Of a stretch of DNA of 64,000 nt, positions 20,001 to 26,551 are shown one piece after another (positions within the stretch are counted from its first letter, which is position 1; each line of letters starts with the position of its first letter). This DNA comes from Protula sp. h YS-2021 (taxonomy: Eukaryota > Annelida > Polychaeta > Sabellida > Serpulidae): NCBI GenBank assembly GCA_949752745.1, contig OX457032.1, positions 15,389,720 to 15,453,719 on the forward strand, written 5' to 3'. Below the pieces are notes generated by a model that ran no database searches, was not told where the DNA came from, and was given only the letters and a program-made list of their open reading frames with translations. The translations under genes and the position numbers were made by a program.

Positions 20001-22650
20001 TTAGTATGCCCTTCCTGACAGTTTCCTCAAAACATTCCCAATCTCCCATTTACTGCACTCACCTGAATAGAGGCAGCAAATTTCGTGGCCTTGAAGTTAA
20101 CGATGACAGAGTTGATGGACACGTACATGCCGTCCACAATTTTCTCTGCAAGTCCATATTTTCCCCCTTGGGCGCTGAAAAAAAAACAACACTTCTACGG
20201 TCTTAAAATAGAACTTCTCTATAAATAGACGCCCGATATGGCATTTATTCCACGCGCGCGTGAACTGACGGCACATGAGGAATGCACAGTCCCAAAGACT
20301 ATCAAGACAAACCAAGTCACTTCTCGGTGAAATAATCCAATACACAAAATTCACCAACCAGATGCAAAAGATTCAGGATAAATTGACATGGTATCCTATG
20401 TATATAGGCACGGGTTATTAGGCTCTTTATGGAGCATAGATAAATTTCTGCAGATTTCGCTGTTTTTATGCCTTTTTGTCTCATAATTTACCTCACATGG
20501 AAAAACGTCGACCAAGCTTTGTGTTGACAAATTGACCTGACAAAGGTCACGCATTACTTATTTGACCCACATAATTAATAGGGATGAATTAGGTCAATCG
20601 CATACACCAGTTAACTATGTGTTGCAATATAACTGCTCTCAGTCCAATCACCTTTAAAGACTGATGAATAACTCACTTTGAAAAATCGGTTACGTAATTA
20701 AACGGGTTCGACTACATAATATTATCACAGCTGCTTCACTTTATAAGTAGAAACTGTTTAATTTTCCTGTGTTATAACTGCTGGTTAACCAGAATATGTT
20801 CCACTTGTGTGTTTGAGTATTCGGTGACGGTGTAGTTTGGAGGGGGGAGGGAGTGTAGTTTGGAGGGGGGGGGCGGGGGGGGGAGGGAGTCGTCTAATTT
20901 GTAGCCATATTATCATCTCTGTAAACTGACCCTAATCCCAAACCCTAAAGCTTACCCTAATCCTTAACACTGATCCCTAATATTTGAAACTGAAGCCTAG
21001 TTACAAGCAAATGTGGCTAAATGATTAGGTGAGTCCGATACACCTTTACCAAGTAATTCAGTTCTACCACATAGGGAATCAAAACTAGCAGTATTATAAC
21101 TGATTTATATAACTGATTTTAAAAGTTACCCGATACCACCGCAACAAAGGCCTTGTGTATTACTTTATTTACAGTGACATACAAATTCAGAAAACGATGT
21201 CTAGATCCTTTGACTCGTAGAATTTGCCAAACTGAAACATGAACAATACATTGTTGAAACGTACCCGAAATCACCAAATGCTGTTCCAGTATTTGGTTGC
21301 CTTATGACATCGCACGTTACCATGTCAACCTCGATTTCATCCAAGTACTGAAAAAAAAACAAGGGAGAAGAAAACTACTCAAACTTCATGAGAAAAGATC
21401 GATAAACAAGGAACCAATTTCGCAATTCTTGCACTGGCTCACTTATTAAGTTTCAGAAAAAATGAGTAAAAAAATCGACATTTTTAATCACCTCATGTTG
21501 CAATTAAACCATAAGACATTGAAACCATAACGACCGATTCATCATAAAATCATATCAAAAAAGTAAGCTCTACTACGAGACAGAGTTAATGACCATGGGT
21601 GCATATATGGGAAAAACGCGATTTGGAATTCCTTCTTTGCTGGGGAGCTACCAGGGGTATGCTGCCCAGAAAAATTTGCAATTTCAAGCTATTTTTGAAC
21701 TTCAATACAACAACTATTTCGTGCATTTAGACCCATTCTGCAAGTAAAATTTGATCTTTTAAAATGACTTCCATACAAATTATCATTGCCGACTATTATA
21801 AAATGACATAAATAACCATACAACACGCGACCGTGAGATGATGGCAACATATTCTCTGAGGAAGTACAGCGGATATAAAGTTAACAGACTGCCAGTAAAA
21901 CTGGCTAAGTTCCTCGCTGAATAAGTCCTTGTTAGTTCACAAATTCTTGACAAATTCACTCAAGTGATCAAGGATTCAATGGCAAATAATCGGTCTGTTC
22001 ACTTGTTGACAAACATACATACCAAACAAATAGGCTGGCTTTTCAATTTCGTCCATTGTATCTGTAACAGTAGAATTCTTCATGTGAAAAAGTAAAGCTA
22101 AGGCATCAAAAATATCAAAGATATAGAATACCACGTATCGGAACAACTGTACTGTTATATGTCGGCAAAAATTAGCTCATTTCACAGAACCAGAACTGTT
22201 TTTTCCCTGCGACTTATGCCAATCTTTACAGGCTTGTCATGCACCAAGAAAAAAATCTCCACTGGCACATAAGTTTTAAAATATTACAATCAACGATCTT
22301 TGAGAAACATGCACAGTACTTGTGTATATTATACGTACATTTGGCAAATGTCATTTGCACTGGTACTATATCAACAAATCTGGTAGGGCTGACCTCTACT
22401 GTAACCACTTATTTCACACCATCACACGTTTTAGAACATCTATACCTTAACATCTTTGGACCCGAAATTAGCAAACGTCTTGTTTACCTTTATGGCCACG
22501 CGGTTACAAACTGCTTTGCTGATTTTGAGCCACGTAGGCAAGTCCAATAACTCCGTTAATACTGTCTCGTCAAGTTCTAGGTTTGACAGGTCACCCTCGC
22601 CCTTCAAAGTACTCAGGTGTATCTTGTCTGGTGATAAATTCTTCGTAAAT
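1759..22650 (-). CDS. BLTP3B: BLTP3 ortholog (UHRF1BP1/UHRF1BP1L, SHIP164), 21 of about 22 coding exons
   Basis: Bridge-like lipid transfer protein 3 is a VPS13-family rod with a hydrophobic groove. It is thought to move lipids at endosome and Golgi-vesicle contacts; this role is known for the family, not shown here. I joined 21 exons by conserved sequence and GT-AG sites. Phases agree at every junction and give about 1622 residues, against about 1440-1464 for the human proteins. Landmarks in order are the chorein-type start (RFTKNLSPDK, LSTLKGEG, LDLPTWL), IQWTKLKSQPICL, SDLRLTRI, TTTPLRLI, LDDLLWVLTDSQLKA, YYFPDGIDFP, LLWLNAFLLNLQ, FMESFPLSLWIFRPT, HYQFLFIMRL, VTPEELGNVLL, and a C-terminal coiled coil. 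The longer length comes from serine-rich linkers in exons 14-15. The first exon (about 14 residues plus AG of an Arg codon) was not found and must lie above 22650. No promoter is assigned. Invertebrates usually have one gene, so the A/B paralogue label is arbitrary. Confidence 0.93.
2347..2622 (-). CDS. BLTP3B: BLTP3 exon 21
   Basis: The acceptor is TTAAAAG above 2622 and the donor is GTAAAA at 2341-2346, phase 1 to phase 1. It encodes an acidic linker, then SVQTTPS, then the start of the coiled coil (LEERVNTLQRENEELRRQL). The human proteins have a similar T-Q-T-S-P linker before their coiled coil. Confidence 0.88.
2949..3057 (-). CDS. BLTP3B: BLTP3 exon 20
   Basis: The acceptor is TTTAAG and the donor GTGCGA, a weaker match to consensus. 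It enters in phase 0 and leaves in phase 1. It encodes APIDLRVSKVVVKRTEDGVFHIL, matching the human segment that reads roughly PVTVHIDHLVVERSDDGSFHI. The donor was chosen because it alone keeps phase with exon 21. Confidence 0.85.
3357..4610. repeat. 63-bp minisatellite, about 20 copies, repeating the exon 19 end and its splice donor
   Basis: The 16-base word ATGCTTACCTGTAGCG starts at 3421, 3484, 3546, 3609, 3671, 3734, 3797, 3859, 3922, 3984, 4047, 4109, 4172, 4234, 4297, 4360, 4422, 4485 and 4548. That is 19 copies at 62-63 bp spacing, plus one diverged copy from about 3357. On minus, each unit holds the last 47 bases of exon 19 and a donor CTACAG|GTAAGC. The copy nearest the exon supplies the donor used in my model. 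Many 63-bp units stay open in frame (MPMLIDVCDSFITLQ, then a short linker); the 62-bp units shift the frame. Confidence 0.95.
4556..4812 (-). CDS. BLTP3B: BLTP3 exon 19
   Basis: The acceptor is GTTTTTAG above 4812 (phase 1) and the donor is GTAAGC at 4550-4555 (phase 0). It encodes IKLRFQQGPKAEKY, LHLRVDRLRSTFGVASLACL and finally MPMLIDVCDSFITLQ. This matches the human stretch with a LRFESGPGA-type segment followed by a PMKIQV strand. The last 47 bases are the founder-like unit of the adjoining minisatellite, so about 20 competing donors lie downstream. Confidence 0.9.
7591..7740. mobile_element. Possible pogo/Tigger-type MITE
   Basis: The left end, CAGTATAACCTCGATATAGC just after a TA, is the typical pogo-like terminus. 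Near 7720-7740 a diverged inverted copy (TTATACAGAGATTCTAGTG) is seen. About two thirds of the arm bases match. No coding capacity. Confidence 0.4.
8530..8836 (-). mobile_element. tRNA-derived SINE
   Basis: Read on minus, 8836-8761 looks like a tRNA head. An A-box-like TAGCTCAGCCGATTAGAG lies at 8807-8826 and a B-box-like GGTCCCGAGTTGGAATCC at 8771-8788. An unrelated body follows, ending in T/A-rich sequence near 8540. Within the body, a word close to TTAAAGGGATNNCCGAAAG occurs twice (about 8564 and 8641). The arms do not fold as a clean tRNA, so I call a SINE rather than a tRNA gene. Confidence 0.55.
9013..9163 (-). CDS. BLTP3B: BLTP3 exon 18
   Basis: The acceptor is CTTTTTAG and the donor GTTAAT at 9007-9012. 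It enters in phase 0 and leaves in phase 1. It encodes VSIATFKLQNVEAFIQLHG and VDHVTPEELGNVLLDKF. This closely follows the human VVVFKITGVNGEIDI...VTPDQLGN segment, one of the best conserved C-terminal stretches. Confidence 0.92.
9525..9608. repeat. TATGTAC minisatellite, left part
   Basis: Imperfect copies of a CGACTATGTACACACTATGTA-like unit. It continues on the far side of the MULE-like element at 10802, so that element inserted into a pre-existing array. Confidence 0.8.
9609..10801 (+). mobile_element. MULE-like element, copy 2, carrying a zinc-binding ORF
   Basis: The left terminus is GGTCTCTGGTCGATTCGGCC. The right terminus, read on minus, is GGGGTCTGGTCGATTCGGCC. Both arms (9618-9721 and 10670-10797) are tandem runs of TTCGGCCC or TTCGGCACC words, as in the 653-1086 copy. 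A 9-bp direct repeat, CATACACAC, flanks it (9600-9608 and 10802-10810). The flanking minisatellite contains many TACACAC words, so some of that match could be chance. The interior holds a CDS fragment at 10336-10707. No transposase core is present, so it is non-autonomous. Confidence 0.8.
10336..10707 (+). pseudogene. N-terminal zinc-binding fragment of a MULE/FLYWCH-type transposase-like protein
   Basis: The ORF starts MSDKCTTCKQDLRPRQQ and continues VKCVDCSGLQHRIC, SSISQREYQRAKK. The spacing C-x2-C ... KC-x2-C ... H-x2-C resembles a PHD- or RING-like zinc site. Short N-terminal domains of this kind precede the MULE transposase domain in many invertebrate proteins; that link is from memory of the family and is inferred. 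The similarity fades after about 70 residues, and the ORF then runs into the right arm of the element. The catalytic DDE domain is absent. Confidence 0.55.
10802..11117. repeat. TATGTAC minisatellite, right part, abutting exon 17
   Basis: About 300 bp of imperfect ACTATGTACGACTATGTACA units with ACGCACACACTATGT variants. The array runs to within a few bases of the exon 17 donor (GTGAGT at 11116-11121). Confidence 0.9.
11122..11194 (-). CDS. BLTP3B: BLTP3 exon 17
   Basis: The acceptor is AACGTAG above 11194, entered in phase 2; the donor is GTGAGT, phase 0. It encodes DMASEDEAASLFNLATGEGKQ-type sequence, an acidic linker. The frame is fixed by exon 16 upstream, which leaves in phase 2. An in-frame Met here is not a gene start. 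Confidence 0.8.
11195..11685 (-). other. Intron 16 of BLTP3
   Basis: About 490 bp. It contains an inverted pair: GAACTCGGCAATTTCCGGAAA at about 11326-11346, matched on the other strand near 11392-11412. This is a possible short palindromic element with no coding sequence. Confidence 0.45.
11686..11800 (-). CDS. BLTP3B: BLTP3 exon 16
   Basis: The acceptor is ATACGTAG, entered in phase 1; the donor is GTAAGG at 11680-11685, phase 2. It encodes DDELWETQSSRSTSSDDEDF, then LLLKFENRDELPAFEKHYQ. The conservation is weak, but this exon is the only one I found that reconciles the phase 1 exit of exon 15 with the phase 2 entry of exon 17. Confidence 0.82.
12028..12522 (-). CDS. BLTP3B: BLTP3 exon 15
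   Basis: The acceptor is a T-run then ACGGACAG, and the donor is GTTAGT at 12022-12027, phase 1 to 1. It encodes a serine-rich linker (PELGSEIGSGSSDDNQSGK; SSQTNLSEGYESMGSS) and ends in a basic-hydrophobic patch (LNTGFSNLSKGFGAFGSKI). The human counterparts also have a long Ser-rich region with an S-x-T-N-L motif here. Confidence 0.88.
12819..14169 (-). CDS. BLTP3B: BLTP3 exon 14 (largest exon)
   Basis: The acceptor is GCTATTGCAG, phase 0; the donor is GTGAGT at 12813-12818, phase 1. It has 1351 bp. It begins VILPAESEKPDQ and carries DVWCVAIDQFWMEFIG, GRPQPFMESFPLSLWIFRPT, then VHILVKTGGKINVQLSHYQF and AELALICPP. These match the central human repeats (VWAVYFSQFWIDYEG...[35 protein letters not shown]). 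A poorly conserved linker of about 140 residues separates the two blocks. Confidence 0.93.
14417..14649. mobile_element. Short inverted-repeat element in intron 13
   Basis: The left arm GGGGTTCGCAATT (about 14422) and the right arm, read on minus, GGGGTTTGCAATT (about 14634) match at 12 of 13 bases. The inside includes a perfect small hairpin, CCGAATC-TTC-GATTCGG (about 14439-14455). I see no clear target duplication and no coding sequence. This is probably a MITE. Confidence 0.45.
15104..15169 (-). CDS. BLTP3B: BLTP3 exon 13
   Basis: 66 bp, phase 0 to 0. The acceptor is a T-run then GGACAG and the donor GTAAGG. It encodes ELPEQVGPVFHTDIRIEALM, matching the human HVDVRVDGLM strand that precedes the FVIPSE block at the start of exon 14. 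Confidence 0.88.
15738..15844 (-). CDS. BLTP3B: BLTP3 exon 12
   Basis: The acceptor is GTTCCAG, phase 1; the donor is GTAAGT at 15732-15737, phase 0. It encodes VPSPNIFIVVNPIKLLFDYT and LLWLNAFLLNLQKTL. This aligns with the human IPSPNLYSQLNALQFTVD...ILWLNQFLLDLKQSL. Confidence 0.92.
15988..16132 (-). CDS. BLTP3B: BLTP3 exon 11
   Basis: The acceptor is GATTGTCAG, phase 0; the donor is GTATGT at 15982-15987, phase 1. It encodes KALCLPPEMSSIHVEYTDYY, then FPDGIDFP. The human match reads LYLPQEMSAVYIEFTEYYYPDGKDFP. Confidence 0.93.
16456..16817 (-). CDS. BLTP3B: BLTP3 exon 10
   Basis: The acceptor is TGTGACAG, phase 1; the donor is GTACGA at 16450-16455, phase 0. It encodes GADRDHWLRFNENMASRHEW, AKELLSTFRDDV, then a Ser/Asn/Gln-rich linker, and ends SMILRLEDLIIYQ. 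The human frame has a similar HW...W-A-x-E-L-L start and a VVVRLADFNIYQV end. Confidence 0.93.
16826..17045. repeat. 56-bp degenerate minisatellite beside exon 10
   Basis: Four diverged copies. The shared word GTATACAGTGCTATGGA, or close to it, begins near 16831, 16887, 16944 and 16999. The array starts only about 9 bases from the exon 10 acceptor. Confidence 0.75.
17211..17303 (-). CDS. BLTP3B: BLTP3 exon 9
   Basis: The acceptor is a T-run then CAG; the donor is GTAATG at 17205-17210, phase 1 to 1. It encodes RRKVEGGALQLTLFKLCFDF, then YPFHPA. This matches the human RRITGGAMQLSFTQLTIDYYPYH. Confidence 0.93.
17589..17766 (-). CDS. BLTP3B: BLTP3 exon 8
   Basis: The acceptor is GTGTTACAG, phase 0; the donor is GTAAAT at 17583-17588, phase 1. 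It encodes a Gln/Lys-rich start, then AIARLFDKYNIQETSYHLHT and RVDLHLCDDS. The human match reads VKLFNDFDVKETSHHLVISHLDLHICDD. Confidence 0.93.
17890..17985. repeat. (TTC)n and (AAC)n microsatellites
   Basis: A TTC-rich tract at about 17893-17930 is followed by AAT/AAC triplets to about 17985, inside intron 7. Translated pieces of these tracts are poly-Ser or poly-Leu artefacts. Confidence 0.9.
18044..18207 (-). CDS. BLTP3B: BLTP3 exon 7
   Basis: The acceptor is GCTGGCTTCAG, phase 1; the donor is GTACTG at 18038-18043, phase 0. It encodes DCGIVASRLLVSLDDLLWVL, then TDSQLKAALLFVNSLKEV. The human match contains LDDLLWVLTDSQLKAM, one of the clearest family signatures. Confidence 0.95.
18175..18420 (-). 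repeat. 130-bp tandem duplication containing the exon 7 acceptor
   Basis: The stretch around 18193-18290 recurs at 18323-18420. Shared words include CCACGATGCCACAGTCTGAA and AAGCCAGCAAAC, each followed by a C-run. On minus, the upstream copy repeats the polypyrimidine tract, the acceptor GGCTTCAG and about 10 codons (DCGIVATRVL). It then diverges into G-rich sequence without a donor. Confidence 0.85.
18427..19059 (-). other. Intron 6 of BLTP3 beyond the duplication
   Basis: No exon, RNA gene or mobile element recognised. Short ORFs overlap exon 6 in shadow frames. Confidence 0.5.
19060..19315 (-). CDS. BLTP3B: BLTP3 exon 6
   Basis: The acceptor is TGTTGCAG, phase 0; the donor is GTAAAT at 19054-19059, phase 1. 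It encodes WESASDLRLTRIKDELRGHV, EWQTLRVEANAL and TTTPLRLIANQSKVRITIKK. The human match reads QQSDLRLTRITDPCRGEV...TWQTLRIEAD...VTTPLRLITNQGRIQIALKR. Confidence 0.95.
20063..20174 (-). CDS. BLTP3B: BLTP3 exon 5
   Basis: The acceptor is a T-run then CAG, and the donor is GTGAGT at 20057-20062. It enters in phase 2 and leaves in phase 0. It encodes GKYGLAEKIVDGMYVSINSV, then IVNFKATKFAASIQ. The human match reads EYGFAEKVVEGMFIIVNSITIKIHSKAFHASFEL. Confidence 0.93.
20175..21264 (-). other. Intron 4 of BLTP3
   Basis: About 1.1 kb with no exon. A G-rich tract lies at about 20840-20890. A degenerate CCCTAA-like stretch follows at about 20927-20980, too irregular to be a telomeric insertion. Confidence 0.5.
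21265..21347 (-). CDS. BLTP3B: BLTP3 exon 4
   Basis: The acceptor is a strong T-run then CAG; the donor is GTACGT at 21259-21264. It enters in phase 0 and leaves in phase 2. It encodes YLDEIEVDMVTCDVIRQPNT, then GTAFGDF. The human match reads FLDKVEVEMRTCEDPRPPN. Confidence 0.93.
22023..22061 (-). CDS. BLTP3B: BLTP3 exon 3, a 39-bp microexon
   Basis: 39 bp, phase 0 to 0. The acceptor is CTGTTACAG and the donor GTATGT at 22017-22022. It encodes exactly IQWTKLKSQPICL, which is nearly identical to human IQWTKLKTHPICL and lies precisely between the exon 2 and exon 4 homologies. It is too short for any ORF caller. Confidence 0.95.
22488..22650 (-). CDS. BLTP3B: BLTP3 exon 2, chorein-type N-terminus
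   Basis: The acceptor is TTTGATCAG at 22651-22652 (AG); the donor is GTAAAC at 22482-22487, phase 0. It encodes RFTKNLSPDKIHLSTLKGEG, then LDETVLTELLDLPTWLKISK. The leading Arg codon is split AG|A, so one more exon lies upstream. This segment forms the mouth of the lipid groove and matches the human proteins almost residue for residue. Confidence 0.95.
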
Positions 22651-24497
22651 CTGATCAAAGAAAACTTATTTAAACCGGCCGTCATGAACTCAGAACTTAA
22701 TCAAACGCTATCTTCTCAGAAATCTGCAAAATGCTGCAAATTAAATGCATCAATGGTCAATAAATATCTTAATCCTTAATTTTTATCTTAATCCTTCTCT
22801 CGGTATAAGTTCAGCAATGTGGAATGTGGCCATTATAAACTGGGCTCATACTCTACGTCTTTTTAATCTGCCCACCTGAGGTCGTCACAACAAGGTTTCA
22901 GCGGGCTACAACAAGCATGTTTTATTGTTTGTCTTTTTTTAAAAAATTCTGGAGGGTAATCGTTTAAAATAGGTTTAACTGTACGTTTCTTATCCGGGTC
23001 GACGAGATGGGAAACACAAACAGGTTTTAGTATACTTTTTCTCGGGGTCTTGAAGGTAGCTGCGTCACCAATTCCCTATTTCACTGGTGTTTTGTTTTTT
23101 TTTTTATTGCAGTTACCCCCTCCCTCCTTCCCCACGCCCCCTTATCTAATGTAATATGGCTTTGATCGTTACCCTAACCCTTTATTGTATGGGTCAGTAT
23201 CCGCAAGGATACTTACACCATGATTACACCTTGTTTTCGGACATTCTCACCGGCCAAACAGCACAAGAAAGCCATCCTTCTTAACTGTATACTGGATGAC
23301 TGACCTCAATGATGAGAGTGGGGCGGGGGGGGGGGGGGTACGACATATTCGTGCCAGAATGATGAGCTGCTTGAAATAACAGAGGATGGCACATAGCACA
23401 CTTAAAAAGTGAAAAACAATTCCAGGTTCTACAAGTGCATGTTACATAACTGCTCCCATAAATTAAATAGCTTGGCAGTGAGAAAAACTTTGCTGTCAGC
23501 CGAGTAAAATTAATAACTAGATCTGCAGAGGCGTGTAAATACGACCGTAACAGAAGAAATCCAAAGCACAGAAAATGCTGTATAACGCTATGTACTGCCA
23601 GCCGCACTACCTTGTGCACTGGTTAACAGGTACCGCATACCCCCTTCCCTCCTTCACCTCCCACTCAGCAACTCCAATCCATTGTCACCTCGAAACGGCT
23701 CTGCCTGGTAACCTCACCACTTCCCCCAAATTCACTGCAGAAGCGGATGAGGCGCGAGTGTGCAATCACGTCTTGACGTCACATGGAGTCAAGAGTTGCC
23801 CAAAAGGTTCAACTATAACAGCAACAGATACTCCAACCCATAATGCCACCTGGTTTGAAGCTGATCCGCCTTGTCGTTCGAGAGTGAACGAAAGTGTTCA
23901 CAGCACGTTTTAACCTCATATGACGTCATGCGTTGCGCTGCATATGACAAATACAATATGAACCATTGGAACCATCCTAGGCATACCCCACTAAGTTTGA
24001 ATTTAAGAAACAACCACAAATTCACACAGGCAGACATATTTTGTTTTCCCTTCATCCTCATGCGTAAATTTACGCAACAATAAAGCGTAGTTATAAAACA
24101 GATGAGCTTTGAACAGATCTATCTGTTATGTATAAACACACAATGCATAGATATTTTAAGAAGTAGTACCCCCACCCCTCCCCCACCCTACCGAGTATTC
24201 TTTTCGCGGAATCCCCAGTGGGTCTGCGGAGTAAAAGTGTGTTATACACAACAGACCGAGCCGCCGTAGAGGTTGGCTGTTGGACAACATCAACTATAAA
24301 GTGAATTGGAATACAAAATGCTGAATTACTTTGATCGCAGCTGTGCTGAGGTCTCTGCGGCTTAATTATTTGTATGTAGAAATTTTGGACATATTTCTTA
24401 GTGAAAATTACGTTGAGAAAAAGAAATAATGAATAATTAAGATATTCACTTAGGGGTACTCTTTTATTTTACAAGTTACTGTACTTTTAACTAGATA
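22651..24497. other. Probable BLTP3 intron 1, no gene found
   Basis: I searched minus for the expected first exon (a MAGIIKKQILKHLS-like start with a donor) and did not find it. A G-run (about 23320-23338), a T-run (about 23093) and simple A/T tracts are present. Nothing else is supported. Confidence 0.45.
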
Positions 24498-24883
24498 CAG
24501 GGTTCGCGTTGCCGGGGATTTTGTCCAATTTTTGGGAATTTTTTACGAACTGACTCACTTTTTCGGAACCCACCGAGTCACTGTGACTCACATTTTTTAA
24601 ACCCATCGAGTCACACCTTGACAAGAAAACAAATTGTAATAATTAAATTAATTATAATATTTTTTGCAGTGAAAAAGTCAGCTCAATGTCAAAATTATAC
24701 ACACCATTTTGTCGTTAGATTAGCTAGATTAGCTATGGACCCGTTTAAAACGAATTATTTGTCAATGAAATCGTAATCTGTTTTATCATTCCAGTAATAT
24801 TCATTATTGGAATCCCATTTTTTCTGTAGCGCAGGTATTACATTTCGGATTTATTCAATCAAATTATAGCACAGCCATTGCAT

Positions 24884-25452
24884 CAAGGTTGGGAAAAAGC
24901 CGGCCTTTTCCAGATTTGACCGGGCCAGTGGTTTTTTCTGGATTTACCCGCCTTTTTCTGGTTAAATCCGGGTTTTTCTGGTCAATTGTCAGGCCTTCAA
25001 ACGTTCGCCAGTTGACATGTAAGCAAGTACTCCATATCAGTGAACGGAAAGCCTTTAGGTATTGAAGACAACCGGTCTAGAAAATGAAGATAATTAGTAA
25101 TGAACCATGACGAGTATTTATTTACAACCGTAGTCGGCTGATCCGAGTTTGTTTAAACAACGCAGATATTTGTGCTCTGCTGTGTCACTCAATGGCGTTT
25201 TAATCGCTATTTGTCTGGAGTATGTCGGCTTAAGACATCGCACAGCATGTTTTATGTAAACATATGTTTTCTCTGTCCTCCCTCAACAAAATGTGAAATA
25301 TAAGTTTTCTGAGTATTTCAACTGTTCTTATGTCTCTACTGAGAACTGACCACAATTGACCAGAAAAAGCCACTTGGAGAATTGACCGGGGCTGATTTAA
25401 CCGGGTAAATCCCCCGGATAAATCCACCTGAGATTTGACCATGCCAACCCTG
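24884..25452. mobile_element. hAT-like MITE with 8-bp target duplication
   Basis: The left end is CAAGGTTGGGAAAAAGCC. The right end, read on minus, is CAGGGTTGGCATGGTC. An exact 8-bp direct repeat, CATTGCAT, flanks it (24876-24883 and 25453-25460). The subterminal zones are runs of TTTTTCTGG and TTTACCCG/AAATCCGGG words (about 24898-24985 and 25360-25440). No coding sequence. It sits inside the 24498-26551 element and is therefore younger. Confidence 0.82.
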
Positions 25453-25565
25453 CATTGCATATTTGTGTTCAGAGTAGGCATAACAATTACTTTTGTTTTA
25501 AAGTGTTCAAATGTTTCAACGTTAAATAAATAATCACGTTTAAGGTGTGTTCTTATAAGAAAGAG

Positions 25566-25683
25566 CGCCGTTGGGGATCGGGGTATGGGATGGGTGGGGA
25601 TCGGGGAGGGGAGAGGGGGTATGGGATGGGTGGGACTGGGGGAGGGGGTATGGGATGGGTGGGGATCGGGGGGGGGGGGGGGT
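25566..25683 (+). repeat. G-rich minisatellite with quadruplex potential
   Basis: Imperfect copies of GGGGTATGGGATGGGTGGGG-type units, ending in a run of G at about 25669-25682. The many GGG runs on plus could form G-quadruplexes. Predicted peptides here are artefacts. Confidence 0.85.
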
Positions 25684-26551
25684 AGAGGTGTCGTTGCAGG
25701 ATGTTGGACTCAGTTTTCTGGACCCAACTTAGCTCCAAGAAGCGGTGCGCTAAAAAGTTCTCAGGCACCGCTTCAAAGCCTCGCTATATAACGATAAGCA
25801 AGTCAACTGCACTCGGTTTGGGGCACCCCTGTGGCTACTTTGTGCGAGATTCAACGACCCATAAGTTTTTATTGGCATTTGCTAAAGGCCATCAAAGTAC
25901 AACGGTAATCATATACAACTTCTGTGTTACGCTTTCTTTAAAAGAAAATGATACGGAAATAACCCCAAATCTCCCGCAATAAATGACATTTGTTTGTATA
26001 CAGGGAGAATACTTTATCAAGTGAAATAGTAACAATAATTTTTTTTTTTGCAATTATCCACCAAAACACTTTTAAATTGATATTTCGAAAGGAACGTAAA
26101 CATAAAAAGTCAAATATTGTGGGTGTACCAAATAAATTTATACGTAATATTGCATCTATCAACTATTTAATATATTTTATTTAAATTTTCGGTCCCTTGA
26201 CTTTCTTCAGGTGACATTTAAAGGCCAGAATGTAAACAAACATTTGACAGGTGGATGCGGAAGCTAATTTTTCTGAACTTTTATGAAAAAAAAATAAAAG
26301 ATATAAAACTGTGCCTGTTCTACAAAAAGGGCATAAACTTTCTGAAGATGTTTGAATAAAAGGGGCTGGTATACAGGATTCGTACCTCAGAACATATGAA
26401 ATTGACCCCTATTAGTGGAGCAATGGAAGGCTTCGTAGCTCTGACAGAGAGATATACGATGTTATACAAGTCAGAGCTACTCGGAGCTAGACCCAACTGA
26501 GTCACACTTTCCTTTTTGACTCACTTTCCTGAGAACCCAGCGCGAACCCTG

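Larger units (their letters stand above)
24498..26551. mobile_element. Larger inverted-repeat element with GAGTCAC subterminal words
   Basis: The left end is CAGGGTTCGCGTTGCCGGGG. The right end, read on minus, is CAGGGTTCGCGCTGGGTTCT. Both arms carry repeats of GTGACTCA or GAGTCAC words (24548-24615 and 26490-26525). The CAGGG start suggests a hAT-like element, but the flanks (AGATA on both sides, offset by one) do not give a clean 8-bp duplication. No transposase is recognisable. It contains the nested 24884-25452 MITE and a G-rich array. Confidence 0.6.

Noticed and set aside
20927..20980. Interstitial telomeric repeat
   Set aside because: CCCTAA-like words are irregular in spacing and sequence; there is no tandem TTAGGG tract.
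25553..25791. Pro-rich and Gly-rich ORFs on both strands
   Set aside because: They are translations of the G-rich minisatellite.
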